Shown here: positions 1-9,552 of the stretch, piece by piece
How positions within the stretch are numbered: the stretch's first letter is position 1
Layout of the letters: each line of letters begins with the position of its first letter
Origin: Paractinoplanes tereljensis
GTDB lineage: Bacteria > Actinomycetota > Actinomycetes > Mycobacteriales > Micromonosporaceae
Assembly (NCBI RefSeq): GCF_016862435.1
Contig: NZ_BOMY01000031.1
Span: 154,786 to 218,785, forward strand
Reading direction: 5' to 3'
Length of the DNA: 64,000 nucleotides
Notes under the pieces: model-generated
The model's input: only the letters and a program-made list of their open reading frames with translations
What the model was told of the DNA's origin: nothing
Databases searched by the model: none
Made by a program: the position numbers and the translations under genes

Positions 1-1421
1 AGGGCAAGGTCAACGTGCTGGTCGGCGAGAACGGCGCCGGCAAGTCGACGCTCATGAAGATCCTCTCCGGCTCCGAGCAGCCCACCAGCGGCGAGATCCG
101 GCTGGACGGCGAGCCGGTGGTCCTCGGCAGCCCGCGCGCCGCGCAGGCACTGGGCATCGGGATCATCCACCAGGAGTTGTCGCTCTTCCCGAACCTGTCG
201 ATCGCCGAGAACATGTTCGCCGGTCGCGAATTGCGGCGCGGCGGCCTGTTCGTGGACACCGCGGAGCAGCGCCGGCGCGCGGTGGAGGTTCTCGCCCGGC
301 TTGGCCAAGGCCATCTCAGCTTGGACACGGCGGTGGGTGACTTTCCGATCGGCCAGCAGCAGTTGGTCGAGATCGGCCGGGCGCTGCTCGAGGACGTCCG
401 CGTGCTGATCATGGACGAGCCCACCTCGGCGCTGTCCAACCACGAGGTCGACGTGCTGTTCGGGGTGATGGCCGACCTGCGCGCGCAGGACGTCACGGTC
501 ATCTACATCTCGCACAAGCTCGACGAGTTCCGCCGGATCGGCGACTGGGTCACCGTTTTCCGGGACGGCAGCCTGGTCGCGCACGAGTCGATGGACAAGA
601 CCGACACCGGCTGGATAGTCCGGCAGATGGTCGGCCGCGACCCCGACTCGCTCTACGTCCGCAACAGCTCCCCGGTCGGCGACCTGCTTCTGGAGGTACG
701 GGAGCTGACCGCCCCCGGCTTCCACGACGTCTCGCTCAGCGTCCGGGCGGGCGAGGTGGTCGGCATCTACGGCCTGATGGGGGCCGGCCGCACTGAGCTC
801 ATGGAATGCCTGATGGGCATGCGTAAGGCGGAGGCCGGCTCGGTCGCCGTGCGGGGAAAGCCGGAAACCCGCGGGACGGTGCAGGCCCGGATGGCCGCCG
901 GCCTGGCCCTGGTTCCGGAGGACCGGCAGCGTGACGGCCTGGTGCAGACCATGTCCGTCCGCGACAACATCCTGCTCGCCACCGTGGCCCGCTTCACCCG
1001 CGCCGGGCTTCTCTCCGGCGGTGCCGAGCAGAGGACCGCCGACGCCAAGGTGCGCGAACTGGCCATCAAGAGCCCCGGCCTGGCCGCCGCCGTGACCTCG
1101 CTGTCCGGTGGCAACCAGCAGAAGGTGGTGCTGGCCCGGGCCCTGCTCACCGAACCGGTCGTGCTGCTGCTCGACGAGCCCACCCGGGGCATCGACGTCG
1201 GCGCCAAGTCGCAGATCGCCGCGCTGATGGCCGACCTCGCCGCGCAGGGCTTCGGCGTGCTGTTCATCTCGTCCGAGCTGGCCGAGGTGATGGCGATGGC
1301 CGACCGGGTGCTGGTGATGGCCCGGGGCCGGATCACCGCCGAGTTCACCGCGCAGAACGTCACCGAGGAGGCCCTCGTCACCGCCTCCGCTTCCGAGAGT
1401 GTCCTGGAGGGCCAGCAATGA
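1..1421 (+). CDS. Sugar ABC transporter ATPase (RbsA type), 5'-truncated
   Basis: Energises uptake of a sugar (inferred below to be D-apiose) at the inner face of the membrane. The reading frame is open to the window edge, so the true start lies to the left; the first visible residues already lead into Walker A (GENGAGKST). It carries two tandem nucleotide-binding domains as in RbsA/XylG proteins: the first has Walker B (VLIMDEPTSAL), and the second has the usual degenerate P-loop (GLMGAGRTE), the signature LSGGNQQKV and Walker B (LLLDEPTRGIDV). The stop overlaps the permease start by 4 nt (ATGA), so the two are translationally coupled. Confidence 0.93.
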   Translation, partial: GKVNVLVGENGAGKSTLMKILSGSEQPTSGEIRLDGEPVVLGSPRAAQALGIGIIHQELSLFPNLSIAENMFAGRELRRGGLFVDTAEQRRRAVEVLARLGQGHLSLDTAVGDFPIGQQQLVEIGRALLEDVRVLIMDEPTSALSNHEVDVLFGVMADLRAQDVTVIYISHKLDEFRRIGDWVTVFRDGSLVAHESMDKTDTGWIVRQMVGRDPDSLYVRNSSPVGDLLLEVRELTAPGFHDVSLSVRAGEVVGIYGLMGAGRTELMECLMGMRKAEAGSVAVRGKPETRGTVQARMAAGLALVPEDRQRDGLVQTMSVRDNILLATVARFTRAGLLSGGAEQRTADAKVRELAIKSPGLAAAVTSLSGGNQQKVVLARALLTEPVVLLLDEPTRGIDVGAKSQIAALMADLAAQGFGVLFISSELAEVMAMADRVLVMARGRITAEFTAQNVTEEALVTASASESVLEGQQ

Positions 1422-2497
1422 CCGACACCCACGTCGCGGCGCCGGCAAAGACCGCTGCCCCACCACCGGACGCCCCGCGGAACCAAGCTCTCGCGAAGGC
1501 CGCGTTGCTGTTGCTCCGTGGCCGTACCCTCGTGGTCCTCGTCCTTTTGATCGTGATTTTCTCGGCCATCTCGGGCGAGTACCTGACGCAGAGCAACCTG
1601 ATCCTGATGACCAAGCACGTGGCCATCAACGCGATCCTGGCCATCGGCGTCACGTTCGTCATCCTCACCGGCGGTATCGATCTGTCGGTCGGCTCGATCG
1701 CCGGGCTGGCCAGCATGGTTTCCGGCGGGCTGCTGTTCAAGGGGCTGAACTTCCCGGGCGGCACGGTCTTCTTCTCGGTGGCCGTGGTCATCCTGATCGG
1801 CATCGTGGTGGGCGCGCTGGTCGGCGCGGTCAACGGCGTACTGATCACCCGGTTCAAGGTGGCGCCGTTCATCGCCACCCTCGGCATGCTGTACGTCGCT
1901 CGCGGCCTGGCCCAGCTGCACAGCAACGGCGGTACCTACCCGGATCTGGCCGGAACGGACGCCCGGGGCAACACCGGCTTCCACTTCATCGGGGTGGACA
2001 GCCTGCTCGGCATCCCGGTCGCGGTCTGGATCATGGTGCTGGTCGCGGTCGCGGCCATCGTGGTCACCACCAAGACGCCCTTCGGGCGCCGGATCTTCGC
2101 GGTGGGCGGCAACGAACGCGCCGCGGTTCTCTCCGGCATCCGGGTCAATCGGGTCAAGATCGCGGTGTACGTCATTTCGGGTGCCTGCGCCGCCCTGGCC
2201 GGCCTGCTTCTCACCTCGGAGCTGGGCGCCGCCTACCCGGACACCGCCACCACGTACGAGCTGAACGCGATCGCCGCGGCGGTCCTCGGCGGCACCGCCC
2301 TGGCCGGTGGCCGCGGCACCATCATCGGCACCGTCATGGGTGCCTTCGTCATCGGCTTCCTCAGCGACGGCCTGGTCCTGGTGGGGGTCTCCACCTTCTG
2401 GCAGTCGGTCGTCAAGGGCGCCGTCATCGTCTTCGCCGTCATCACCGAGCAGGCGCAGCAGCGCCTGCAGTCAGGTCTCACCAAGCGCACGGCCTGA
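1418..2497 (+). CDS. Sugar ABC transporter permease (RbsC type)
   Basis: Membrane channel of the ribose-class importer, 359 residues. After a polar N-terminus of about 35 residues come multiple hydrophobic helices with the family's characteristic stretch around LTGGIDLSVGSIAGL and the later A(V)LGGTALAGGRGT loop that contacts the ATPase. The start overlaps the ATPase stop (ATGA). Only one permease is present, so it would act as a homodimer, as in the ribose system. The binding protein follows after 12 nt with an AAGGGA ribosome site. Confidence 0.93.
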   Translation: MTDTHVAAPAKTAAPPPDAPRNQALAKAALLLLRGRTLVVLVLLIVIFSAISGEYLTQSNLILMTKHVAINAILAIGVTFVILTGGIDLSVGSIAGLASMVSGGLLFKGLNFPGGTVFFSVAVVILIGIVVGALVGAVNGVLITRFKVAPFIATLGMLYVARGLAQLHSNGGTYPDLAGTDARGNTGFHFIGVDSLLGIPVAVWIMVLVAVAAIVVTTKTPFGRRIFAVGGNERAAVLSGIRVNRVKIAVYVISGACAALAGLLLTSELGAAYPDTATTYELNAIAAAVLGGTALAGGRGTIIGTVMGAFVIGFLSDGLVLVGVSTFWQSVVKGAVIVFAVITEQAQQRLQSGLTKRTA

Positions 2498-2509
2498 AAG
2501 GGATCCCCC

Positions 2510-3487
2510 ATGTTCAAAAAACTCCTCATTGCCGCAACTGCCGCTTCACTTCTCACCCTGACCGCCTGTGGAGGCGACGACTCCGCTTCCTCGTCGGGTG
2601 ACTCCGGCGCGTCCGCGCCGGCCGCCTCGAAGCTCATCGTGATCATCACGCCGTCGCCGGACAACGTGTTCTTCAAGGCCGAGCAGGACGCCGCGTCCGC
2701 CCAGGCCAAGAAGCTCGGCTACGAGACCCTGGTGCTCAGCCACGACGACGACCCGACCAAGCAGAGCCAGGAGATCGACACCGCGATCTCCCGCAAGGCC
2801 GCCGCGATCATCCTGGACAACGCCGGCGCGGACGCCTCGGTCACCGCGATCCAGCGGGCCAAGGACGCCGGCATCCCGACCTTCCTGGTCGACCGGGAGA
2901 TCAACAAGACCGGTGTCGCGGTCGCCCAGATCGTCTCCAACAACGCCCAGGGCGCCGGCCTCGGCGGCCAGGAGTTCGCCAAGCTGATGGGCAACAAGGG
3001 CGAGTACGCCGAGCTGACCGGCAAGCCCACCGACACCAACGCGGGCGTGCGGTCGCAGGGCTACCACGGCGTACTCGATCAATTCCCGGACCTGAAGATG
3101 GTCGCCCAGCAGAGCGCCAACTGGGACCAGGCCGAGGCACTGCAGAAGACCCAGACGATCCTGCAGGCCCACCCCAACATCAAGGGCATCATCGCCGGCA
3201 ACGACACCATGGCGCTCGGAGCGTGGGCCGCGGTGCAGGCCGCCAAGAAGGACATCGTGGTCGTCGGCTTCGACGGCAGCCCCGACGTGGTCGCCTCGAT
3301 CCTCAAGAACGGCATCAAGGCCACCGTGCTCCAGCCCGCCTCCAAGATCTCGGAGATGGCCGTCGACCAGGCCGACGCGTACATCAAGGCCGGCGGCAAG
3401 ACCGACCAGCCGGAGAAGCAGTCGGTCGACTGCGTCCTGGTCAACCCGGACAACGCCAAGTCGGTCACGGACTTCGCGGTCTCCTGA
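2510..3487 (+). CDS. Sugar-binding lipoprotein (periplasmic-binding protein, RbsB type)
   Basis: Extracellular sugar receptor for the ABC transporter, 325 residues. The N-terminus is a lipoprotein signal: KK charge, hydrophobic core, lipobox LTAC with Cys20, then a Gly/Ser/Ala-rich linker. The mature part is a class I periplasmic-binding fold (Peripla_BP_4), with a typical start (KLIVIITPSPDNVFF) and later GNDTMALGA and VVGFDGSPDVV segments. Such proteins bind pentoses, hexoses or AI-2. It lies behind the ATPase and permease instead of ahead of them. Ligand identity is inferred only from the enzymes downstream. Confidence 0.92.
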   Translation: MFKKLLIAATAASLLTLTACGGDDSASSSGDSGASAPAASKLIVIITPSPDNVFFKAEQDAASAQAKKLGYETLVLSHDDDPTKQSQEIDTAISRKAAAIILDNAGADASVTAIQRAKDAGIPTFLVDREINKTGVAVAQIVSNNAQGAGLGGQEFAKLMGNKGEYAELTGKPTDTNAGVRSQGYHGVLDQFPDLKMVAQQSANWDQAEALQKTQTILQAHPNIKGIIAGNDTMALGAWAAVQAAKKDIVVVGFDGSPDVVASILKNGIKATVLQPASKISEMAVDQADAYIKAGGKTDQPEKQSVDCVLVNPDNAKSVTDFAVS

Positions 3488-3513
3488 ACCCCGCACCAAA
3501 CGAGAGGAACACC

Positions 3514-4395
3514 ATGCTGGTCGCCGACCCCCGTACCGCTGCCGCCTGGCGCCTGCTCCGGCAGGAGATCGCCGAGGCCGCACCGGAGCGACGCCGCGAG
3601 CTGTTGCGGCAGCGGGCCAACCAGTCCCGCGCCGCCGACCTGGAGATGATCGGCCGGGCCGGCCTGGGACACGTGGGCGGTGACATGTCCGTGCTCGACA
3701 TCCTCACCACGCTGTTCTTCGGAGTGCTCCGGGTCGACCCGGAGCACCCCGAGTGGCCCGACCGCGACCGCCTCGTGCTGAGCAAGGGCCACACCGCCGG
3801 CGCGCTCTACTCGACCCTGGCCGCGGCCGGCTTCTTCGCCCCGGCCGAGCTGGCGACGTTCGCCGCGCCGCTGTCCGCGCTCAACGGGCACCCCAACCGG
3901 GTCAAGGTGCCCGGGGTGGAGACCAACACCGGGCCGCTCGGCCACGGCCTGCCGGTCTCGGTCGGCATGGCGGTGGCCGGCCGGCTGGCCGCCTCCGAAC
4001 GGCACGTGTACGTGGTGCTCGGCGACGGCGAACTGCAGGAGGGCAGCAACTGGGAGGCGGCGATGACGGCCGGGCACCGCCGCCTGGCCAACCTCACCGC
4101 GGTCGTCGACCGCAACCGTCTCCAGCAGGGCGCCCGCACCGAGGAGACCAGCGCGCTCGACCCGCTCGACGACAAGTTCCGGGCATTCGGCTGGGACGTG
4201 CACGTGGTCGACGGACATGATCATCTAGAGCTGCTGGATGTCTTCACCGCACCGCGCGGCGAGCGTCCGACCTGCGTCATCGCCAACACGATCAAGGGAA
4301 GGGGCGTCTCGTTCATGGAGGACCGCGTCGAGTGGCACCACAAGGTGCCGTCCGCCGAGCAGATCGCCCTCGCCGCGGTGGAGCTGGCCCGATGA
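3514..4395 (+). CDS. aptA: Transketolase N-terminal subunit; probable apulose-4-phosphate transketolase A
   Basis: Thiamine-diphosphate-binding half of a split transketolase, 293 residues. Start ATG 3514 follows GAGAGG. The Gly-His loop (GRAGLGHVGGDMS), SKGHTAGALY and the TPP motif GDGELQEGS at residues 170-178 followed by an NR pair are intact. Split transketolases in sugar operons usually act on a dedicated substrate. Next to a ribose-type importer, an FGGY kinase and a TIM-barrel isomerase, the best match is AptA of the D-apiose pathway, which transfers a ketol group from apulose-4-phosphate to glyceraldehyde-3-phosphate. Enzyme class is certain; the substrate is inference. Confidence 0.72.
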   Translation: MLVADPRTAAAWRLLRQEIAEAAPERRRELLRQRANQSRAADLEMIGRAGLGHVGGDMSVLDILTTLFFGVLRVDPEHPEWPDRDRLVLSKGHTAGALYSTLAAAGFFAPAELATFAAPLSALNGHPNRVKVPGVETNTGPLGHGLPVSVGMAVAGRLAASERHVYVVLGDGELQEGSNWEAAMTAGHRRLANLTAVVDRNRLQQGARTEETSALDPLDDKFRAFGWDVHVVDGHDHLELLDVFTAPRGERPTCVIANTIKGRGVSFMEDRVEWHHKVPSAEQIALAAVELAR

Positions 4396-5333
4396 GCTTT
4401 TTGACCCAGGAAACCTTCGACTGCCGGGTCGCCTTCGCCGACGAGTTGATCGCGCTGGCCAAACAGGACGAGCGGATCGTGGCGGTCTGCAACGACTCGG
4501 TGGGTTCCAGCAATCTGGTCGGCTTCCAGCAGGAGTTCCCGGACCGGCTGATCAACGTGGGCATCGCCGAGCAGGACATGGTCGGCGTCGGCGCCGGTCT
4601 CGCCCTGTCCGGCTACATCCCGTTCGTCTGCGGCGCGTCGCCGTTCCTGACCGGCCGGGCCCTCGAACAGATCAAGGCCGACGTCGCGTACAGCCAGTCG
4701 CCGGTCGTGCTGTGCGGGATGAGCCCCGGCATGGCCTACGGCGAACTCGGCCCGACCCACCACTCGATCGAGGACCTCTCCTGGCTGCGGGCGATCGCCG
4801 GGCTCGGCATCGTGGTGCCGGCCGACCCCGACGAGACCCGGGCCGCGGTGCGCTGGGCCGCGGCCGCCGCCACCCCGGTCTTCCTGCGGATCGGCCGGTT
4901 CAAGGTTCCCGCGGTGACCGACTCGTTCACCTTCGGCACCGCCGGCCTGCTGCGGGACGGCACCGACATCACCGTGGTGGCCACCGGCACGATGGTCTCG
5001 CGCGCGCTGGAGGCCGCCGCCGAGGCCGCCGACCAGGGCGTCTCGATCCGGGTGCTGAACATGTCGACCATCGCGCCGCTGGACGAGCAGGCGGTCCTCG
5101 CGGCCGCCCGGGAGACCCGCGGCATCGTGACCGCCGAGGAGGCCACCACCACCGGCGGCCTGGGCGCCGCGGTCGCCGCCGTGGTCGTCTCGTCCCCGTC
5201 CCCGGTCAAGATGCGGATGCTGGGCGTGCACCGCGAGTTCGCCCCGACCGGCAACACCGACTTCCTCCTGGAGCACTTCGGCCTGACCGCCGCCGACATC
5301 CGCGCGGCCGCCGTGGAGCTCGCCCATGTCTGA
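4392..5333 (+). CDS. aptB: Transketolase C-terminal subunit; probable apulose-4-phosphate transketolase B
   Basis: Pyrimidine-binding and C-terminal half of the split transketolase, 313 residues. ATG 4392 overlaps the stop of the A subunit (ATGA), which supports equimolar production. The catalytic glutamate that activates the thiamine ring is in NVGIAEQDM (Glu60). Further family landmarks are the loop GPTHHSIED and the C-terminal segment around EEATTTGGLG. The last 8 nt overlap the kinase gene. Like its partner it could serve another pentulose phosphate, but the operon composition favours apulose-4-phosphate. Confidence 0.72.
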   Translation: MSFLTQETFDCRVAFADELIALAKQDERIVAVCNDSVGSSNLVGFQQEFPDRLINVGIAEQDMVGVGAGLALSGYIPFVCGASPFLTGRALEQIKADVAYSQSPVVLCGMSPGMAYGELGPTHHSIEDLSWLRAIAGLGIVVPADPDETRAAVRWAAAAATPVFLRIGRFKVPAVTDSFTFGTAGLLRDGTDITVVATGTMVSRALEAAAEAADQGVSIRVLNMSTIAPLDEQAVLAAARETRGIVTAEEATTTGGLGAAVAAVVVSSPSPVKMRMLGVHREFAPTGNTDFLLEHFGLTAADIRAAAVELAHV

Positions 5334-6690
5334 CCGGCTCGTCCTCGCGATCGACCAGGGCACCAGCTCGACCAAGTGCCTGCTGGTCGACGCGGCCGGC
5401 GCGGTCGTGCGGGAGGCGAGCGCGCCGGTGCCGATCCGCTATCCGCGGCCCGGCTGGGTCGAGCAGGACGCCGGCGAGATCCTGGACAGCGTCCTGGTCG
5501 CGGCCGCGCGATGCCTCGACGGGGTGCCGCGCGGGGCGGTCGCGGCGGTCGGCCTCAGCACCCAGCGCGAATCGGCGGTGGTCTGGGACCGGCACACCGG
5601 CCTTCCAGCCGGCCCGGTGCTGGGCTGGCAGGACCAGCGCGCGCTGGCCGTCTGCGAAGGCCTCCGAAAAGACGCCGAGGTGGTACGGGCGGTCAGCGGT
5701 CTCCCGCTCGACCCGATGTTCAGCGCGGCCAAGTTCCGGTGGCTGCTCGACCGCACCCCGTCGGCGGCAGTCGGCACGGTCGACTCCTGGTTGCTGTTCG
5801 CGCTGACCGGCAACCATCAGATCGAGGTCGGCAACGCCTCGCGCACCCAGTTGCTCGACGTGCGGGCCGGGCGGTGGAGCGAGGAGCTGCTCGACCTGTT
5901 CGGCATCCCGGCGGCGGCGTTGCCGGAGATCACCCCATCGAACGGCGAGCTGGGCCGGATCTCCGAGCGCGGGGGAGTGCTGGCCGGCCTGCCGATCACC
6001 GCCGTGCTCGGCGATTCGCACGCGGCCCTCTACGCGCACGGCGCCGGCGAGGGCGACGTGAAGGCGACCTACGGCACCGGCTCCTCGGTCATGCGCCTCG
6101 GCGAGGTCGCCGGCGACGCCGTCTGCCTCACCATCGCCTGGAACGACCGGCTCGCCGCCGAGGGCAACATCCGCTCGTCGGGCTCCACCGTTGCCTGGCT
6201 GGCCGACTTCCTCGGCGTCTCGGCGGCGCAGATCGGAGAAATGGCTCGGTCGGCGGCGAGCGACGGCGTCCATCTCGTGCCGGGCTTCGGTGGGCTGGCC
6301 GCGCCCTGGTGGGACGACACCGCGGTCGGCCTGGTCAGCGGTCTCACCCTCGGCACCCGCCCGGAGCAGCTGGCCCGTGCCGCCATCGAGTCGATCGCCC
6401 ACCAGGTCGCCGACGTCGTCGACGCGATGGGCGGTGCCGGCCGGATCCTCGCGGACGGGGGCGCCAGCGAGAACGACCAGCTCATGCAGATTCAGGCGGA
6501 CCTGACCGGCGTACCCGTCAAGCGGGCCCGGACCGCAAGCCTCTCCGCGCTCGGCGCGGCCTTCCTGGCCGGCGGCATCGCCCGGCCCCTCGAGTACGAC
6601 GACTTCGAACCCCGTCCCCGCGACCCGGCCGTCCGCCACGCCTGGCGCGACGCGGTGGCCCGGGCCCGCACCCCCGCAGCAAGGAGCTGA
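5326..6690 (+). CDS. aptK: FGGY-family sugar kinase; probable apulose kinase
   Basis: ATP-dependent ketose kinase, 454 residues, within the usual FGGY range. Phosphate-1 motif DQGTSSTK near residue 10, WVEQD contact, WQDQR sugar-binding loop, GDSHAAL and the ATP-site glycine-rich segment YGTGSSVM, then GGASENDQLMQIQAD near the C-terminus. The start overlaps the transketolase B gene by 8 nt; the isomerase follows after a single nucleotide. In the D-apiose route the kinase phosphorylates D-apulose to the 4-phosphate. Xylulose or another ketopentose is the alternative. Confidence 0.72.
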   Translation: MSDRLVLAIDQGTSSTKCLLVDAAGAVVREASAPVPIRYPRPGWVEQDAGEILDSVLVAAARCLDGVPRGAVAAVGLSTQRESAVVWDRHTGLPAGPVLGWQDQRALAVCEGLRKDAEVVRAVSGLPLDPMFSAAKFRWLLDRTPSAAVGTVDSWLLFALTGNHQIEVGNASRTQLLDVRAGRWSEELLDLFGIPAAALPEITPSNGELGRISERGGVLAGLPITAVLGDSHAALYAHGAGEGDVKATYGTGSSVMRLGEVAGDAVCLTIAWNDRLAAEGNIRSSGSTVAWLADFLGVSAAQIGEMARSAASDGVHLVPGFGGLAAPWWDDTAVGLVSGLTLGTRPEQLARAAIESIAHQVADVVDAMGGAGRILADGGASENDQLMQIQADLTGVPVKRARTASLSALGAAFLAGGIARPLEYDDFEPRPRDPAVRHAWRDAVARARTPAARS

Positions 6691-6691
6691 C

Positions 6692-7678
6692 ATGACCGAC
6701 TACCCCCGCTTCGGAGCCGGACTCTGGCACTTCGCCACCTACGTCGACCGGTACGCCAGCGACGGTTACGGCCCGGCCCGCACCACCCTGGACGCGATCG
6801 AGCTGGCCGGACAGGTCGAGGACCTGTCGGTGGTCGACCTCAACTATCCGTTCACCCCGGGCGTCGGCCTGTCCGAGGTCAAGGACGCGCTGGCCGCGCA
6901 AGGCCTGACCGCGATCGGCATCACCCCCGAGATCTACTTGCGCAAATTTGCCAAGGGCGCATTCACCAACCCCGACCCGGGCGTACGCAAGCAGGCCCTC
7001 GACCTCATGCACGAGTCGGCCGGGATCGTCCGCGAGCTCGGCGCCGACTACGTGAAGATCTGGCCCGGCCAGGACGGCTGGGACTACCCGTTCCAGGTCG
7101 ACCACCGCACCCTGTGGAAACTGGCCGTGGACGGGATGCGGGAGCTGGCCGGCGCGCACCCCGACCTTCGTTTCGCCATCGAGTACAAGCCGCGCGAGCC
7201 CCGGGTGAAGATGACCTGGGACTCGGCCGCCCGCTCGATCCTCGGCATCCAGCAGATCGGCCTGGACAACGTCGGCGTGCTGCTCGACTTCGGGCACAGC
7301 CTCTACGGCGGCGAGTCGCCGGCCGACGCCGCCCAGCTGCTGATCGACCACGGCCTGCTCTACGGCATGGACGTCAACGACAACCTGCGCGGCTGGGACG
7401 ACGACCTGGTCGTCGGCACCGTGCACCTGACCGAGATCTTCGAGTACTTCCACACCCTGCGGAAGAACAACTGGGAAGGGGTGTGGCAGCTCGACCAGTT
7501 CCCGTTCCGGGAGGACTCGGTCGACGCCGCCCGCACCTCGATCGGCATCCTCAAGCGCCTCTACCGCGCCCTCGACCGCCTGGACACGACGGCGCTGGCC
7601 GAGGCCCAGGAACGCCAGGACGCGATGGCCGCCCAGCGCCTCGTCCAGAACGCGTTGTTCGGCGAGGTAGCGGACTGA
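6692..7678 (+). CDS. apsI: TIM-barrel sugar isomerase; probable D-apiose isomerase
   Basis: Xylose-isomerase-like TIM-barrel protein, 328 residues, expected to convert an aldose to its ketose with a divalent metal. Probable metal and catalytic residues lie at strand ends: Glu in FAIEYKP, Asp in LLDFGHS with its following His, Asp in GMDVND and Glu/Asp in LDQFPF. RBS AAGGAGC precedes ATG 6692. It ends the operon. An isomerase plus FGGY kinase plus split transketolase is the gene set of the non-oxidative D-apiose pathway (isomerase ApsI, kinase AptK, transketolase AptAB). A rhamnose-type isomerase is a less likely alternative. Confidence 0.68.
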   Translation: MTDYPRFGAGLWHFATYVDRYASDGYGPARTTLDAIELAGQVEDLSVVDLNYPFTPGVGLSEVKDALAAQGLTAIGITPEIYLRKFAKGAFTNPDPGVRKQALDLMHESAGIVRELGADYVKIWPGQDGWDYPFQVDHRTLWKLAVDGMRELAGAHPDLRFAIEYKPREPRVKMTWDSAARSILGIQQIGLDNVGVLLDFGHSLYGGESPADAAQLLIDHGLLYGMDVNDNLRGWDDDLVVGTVHLTEIFEYFHTLRKNNWEGVWQLDQFPFREDSVDAARTSIGILKRLYRALDRLDTTALAEAQERQDAMAAQRLVQNALFGEVAD

Positions 7679-7775
7679 GGACGGTGGCGGCGGTAATCGT
7701 TCGGGTGATGTGAAGCTTTCTTCGGGTGCTGTTAACCCGACGGGACAACCAAGACCGTGAGCGTCCGTCCACCAT

Positions 7776-9479
7776 GTGTGCGTGAAATGGATCTCCGCTC
7801 GGTGGGCGGACGCCGCGGCTCTGACCAGTTACCTGCTCCTGGCCGTCTGGCTGGTGCGGGAACTCTGGGACGACCCGTCCCGGCGGCAGTTCCACAACCA
7901 GGACGACAGCGGGTTCTTCCTGGCGATGATGGCGCACGGCGAGCGGGTGGTCTTCCACGGCGAGTCGCCGTTCTTCACCACCCAGCTGAACTTCCCCGAC
8001 GGCATCAACCTGATGGCCAACACCTCGATGCTGGCCGTCAGCATCCCGCTCGCCCCGCTCACCCACCTCAAGGGCCCGGCCTGGACCGTGGTGGCGCTGA
8101 TCTTCCTGGGCCTGGCCGGCACCGCGACCGCCTGGTGGTGGCTGCTCTCCCGGCACCTGGTCGACAGCAAGGTCGCCGCGTGGATCGGCGGACTGTGGGC
8201 CGGCTTCGCCCCCGGGTTCGTGGCGCACGCCAACGGCCAGCCCAACTTCACCGCCGGCTTCGTGATCCCGTTCATCGTCTGGCAGGTGATCCGGCTCCGC
8301 GAACCGGGCCGGACGTGGCGCAGTGGGGCGCTTCTCGGCGTACTCGTCGCGGTCCAGGTTTTTGTGAATGAAGAGTTTTTGTTGCTGTTGGCGATCGCGC
8401 TGGCCCTGGTCGCGGTCGGGTTCATCTTCTCCTGGCGGCAGTGCCTGCCCGGGCTCGCGGTCGGGGCCGGCGTCGCCGTGGTCCTGCTGGCCTATCCGCT
8501 CTACTTCCAGTTCTTCGGCGCCGGCCACTACAGCGGGGTGCCGTTCCGGGTCGACCAGTACGCCACCCCGCTCGGGTCGATCGCCGCCTACCCCCGGCGG
8601 TCGATCGCCGGCAGTGAGGAGATCGCCCGGCAGGTCACCGGCGGCAGCGTGCTCGAGGACTCGATGTTCTGGGGGCCCGGCATCTGTCTCATGGTCATCG
8701 TGTCGGTGGCGGTGCTGTGGCGTTCGATGGCGGCGCGCGCCCTGGCGTTCGCCGGCTTCGTGCTGCTTGTCATGTCGTTCGGGCACGAGCTGCGGCTCAC
8801 CCGCACCAGCACGCTCGGCCCGGCTCCGCTCGGCTGGACCCAGCACGTCCCGCTGGTGGACCTGGTGACCACACCTCGGTTCGGGCTGGCCACCACGACG
8901 ATCGCCGGGGTGCTGCTCGCCCTGGCCGCCGACCGGGCCCGGCACTTCCCGCGCCTCGGCCGCGGCGCCTTCTGGGCCGGGATGGCGCTGGCCCTGATCC
9001 CGATGTTCCCGCTTCCGCTGCCGACCTCCCAGACCCGGTCGGTGCCGGCGTACTTCACCCAGGAGATGTGGCGGCCAGTTTTGAAGGACGGCCAGAGCGT
9101 GGTGCTGGTGCCGCTGCCGGCGATGGTCACCGGCCGGGACAGCATGCGCATCGCGGCACTGAGCAAACTGGCCTTCCCGACCCCGCGTGGGTATTTCCTG
9201 GGTCCGGTCGACCCGCCCCGGGACAACACCGGCACCTGGTTCGGCGAGCCGCGCTACACGGTCACCCTCATCGAGCAGATCCGCAAGACCGGCATCGCAC
9301 CCGCGCTCGGCGCCGACGAGCATCGGGCGATCCAGGCCGACCTGGACTACTGGCACGCCGGCGTCGTCGTCCTGCTGCCGAACTGGAACAAGCGGACCCA
9401 GGTACGGCTGGTGCTGACCTCGGTGCTCGGCGAGCCGTCGCCGATGGGCGGGGTCGAGGTGTGGCACACGAACCGCTGA
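7776..9479 (+). CDS. Polytopic membrane protein, GT-C-like glycosyltransferase candidate
   Basis: 567 residues with roughly ten hydrophobic helices separated by short loops and a soluble C-terminal domain of about 140 residues. An acidic first extracytoplasmic loop (QFHNQDDSGFF) follows helix 1, the position where GT-C enzymes place catalytic acidic residues. This layout resembles lipid-phosphosugar-dependent mannosyl/arabinosyl transferases of actinobacteria, but no family-specific motif fixes the function. Start is GTG 7776 or GTG 7782; neither has a strong ribosome site. It is separated from the sugar operon by 97 nt, so it is probably transcribed independently. Confidence 0.7.
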   Translation: MCVKWISARWADAAALTSYLLLAVWLVRELWDDPSRRQFHNQDDSGFFLAMMAHGERVVFHGESPFFTTQLNFPDGINLMANTSMLAVSIPLAPLTHLKGPAWTVVALIFLGLAGTATAWWWLLSRHLVDSKVAAWIGGLWAGFAPGFVAHANGQPNFTAGFVIPFIVWQVIRLREPGRTWRSGALLGVLVAVQVFVNEEFLLLLAIALALVAVGFIFSWRQCLPGLAVGAGVAVVLLAYPLYFQFFGAGHYSGVPFRVDQYATPLGSIAAYPRRSIAGSEEIARQVTGGSVLEDSMFWGPGICLMVIVSVAVLWRSMAARALAFAGFVLLVMSFGHELRLTRTSTLGPAPLGWTQHVPLVDLVTTPRFGLATTTIAGVLLALAADRARHFPRLGRGAFWAGMALALIPMFPLPLPTSQTRSVPAYFTQEMWRPVLKDGQSVVLVPLPAMVTGRDSMRIAALSKLAFPTPRGYFLGPVDPPRDNTGTWFGEPRYTVTLIEQIRKTGIAPALGADEHRAIQADLDYWHAGVVVLLPNWNKRTQVRLVLTSVLGEPSPMGGVEVWHTNR

Positions 9480-9552
9480 TCGGGTGTGTTCCACCCAACG
9501 CTGGGGGAGGGCGTTCGGGCGGCGGGGCTGGGCGGCGCGGAGGATGCCGGTC

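Noticed and set aside
1399..2601. 400-codon Arg/Gly/His-rich plus-strand frame overlapping the permease gene
   Set aside because: Off-frame shadow of the permease gene, which has the family motifs and ATGA coupling.
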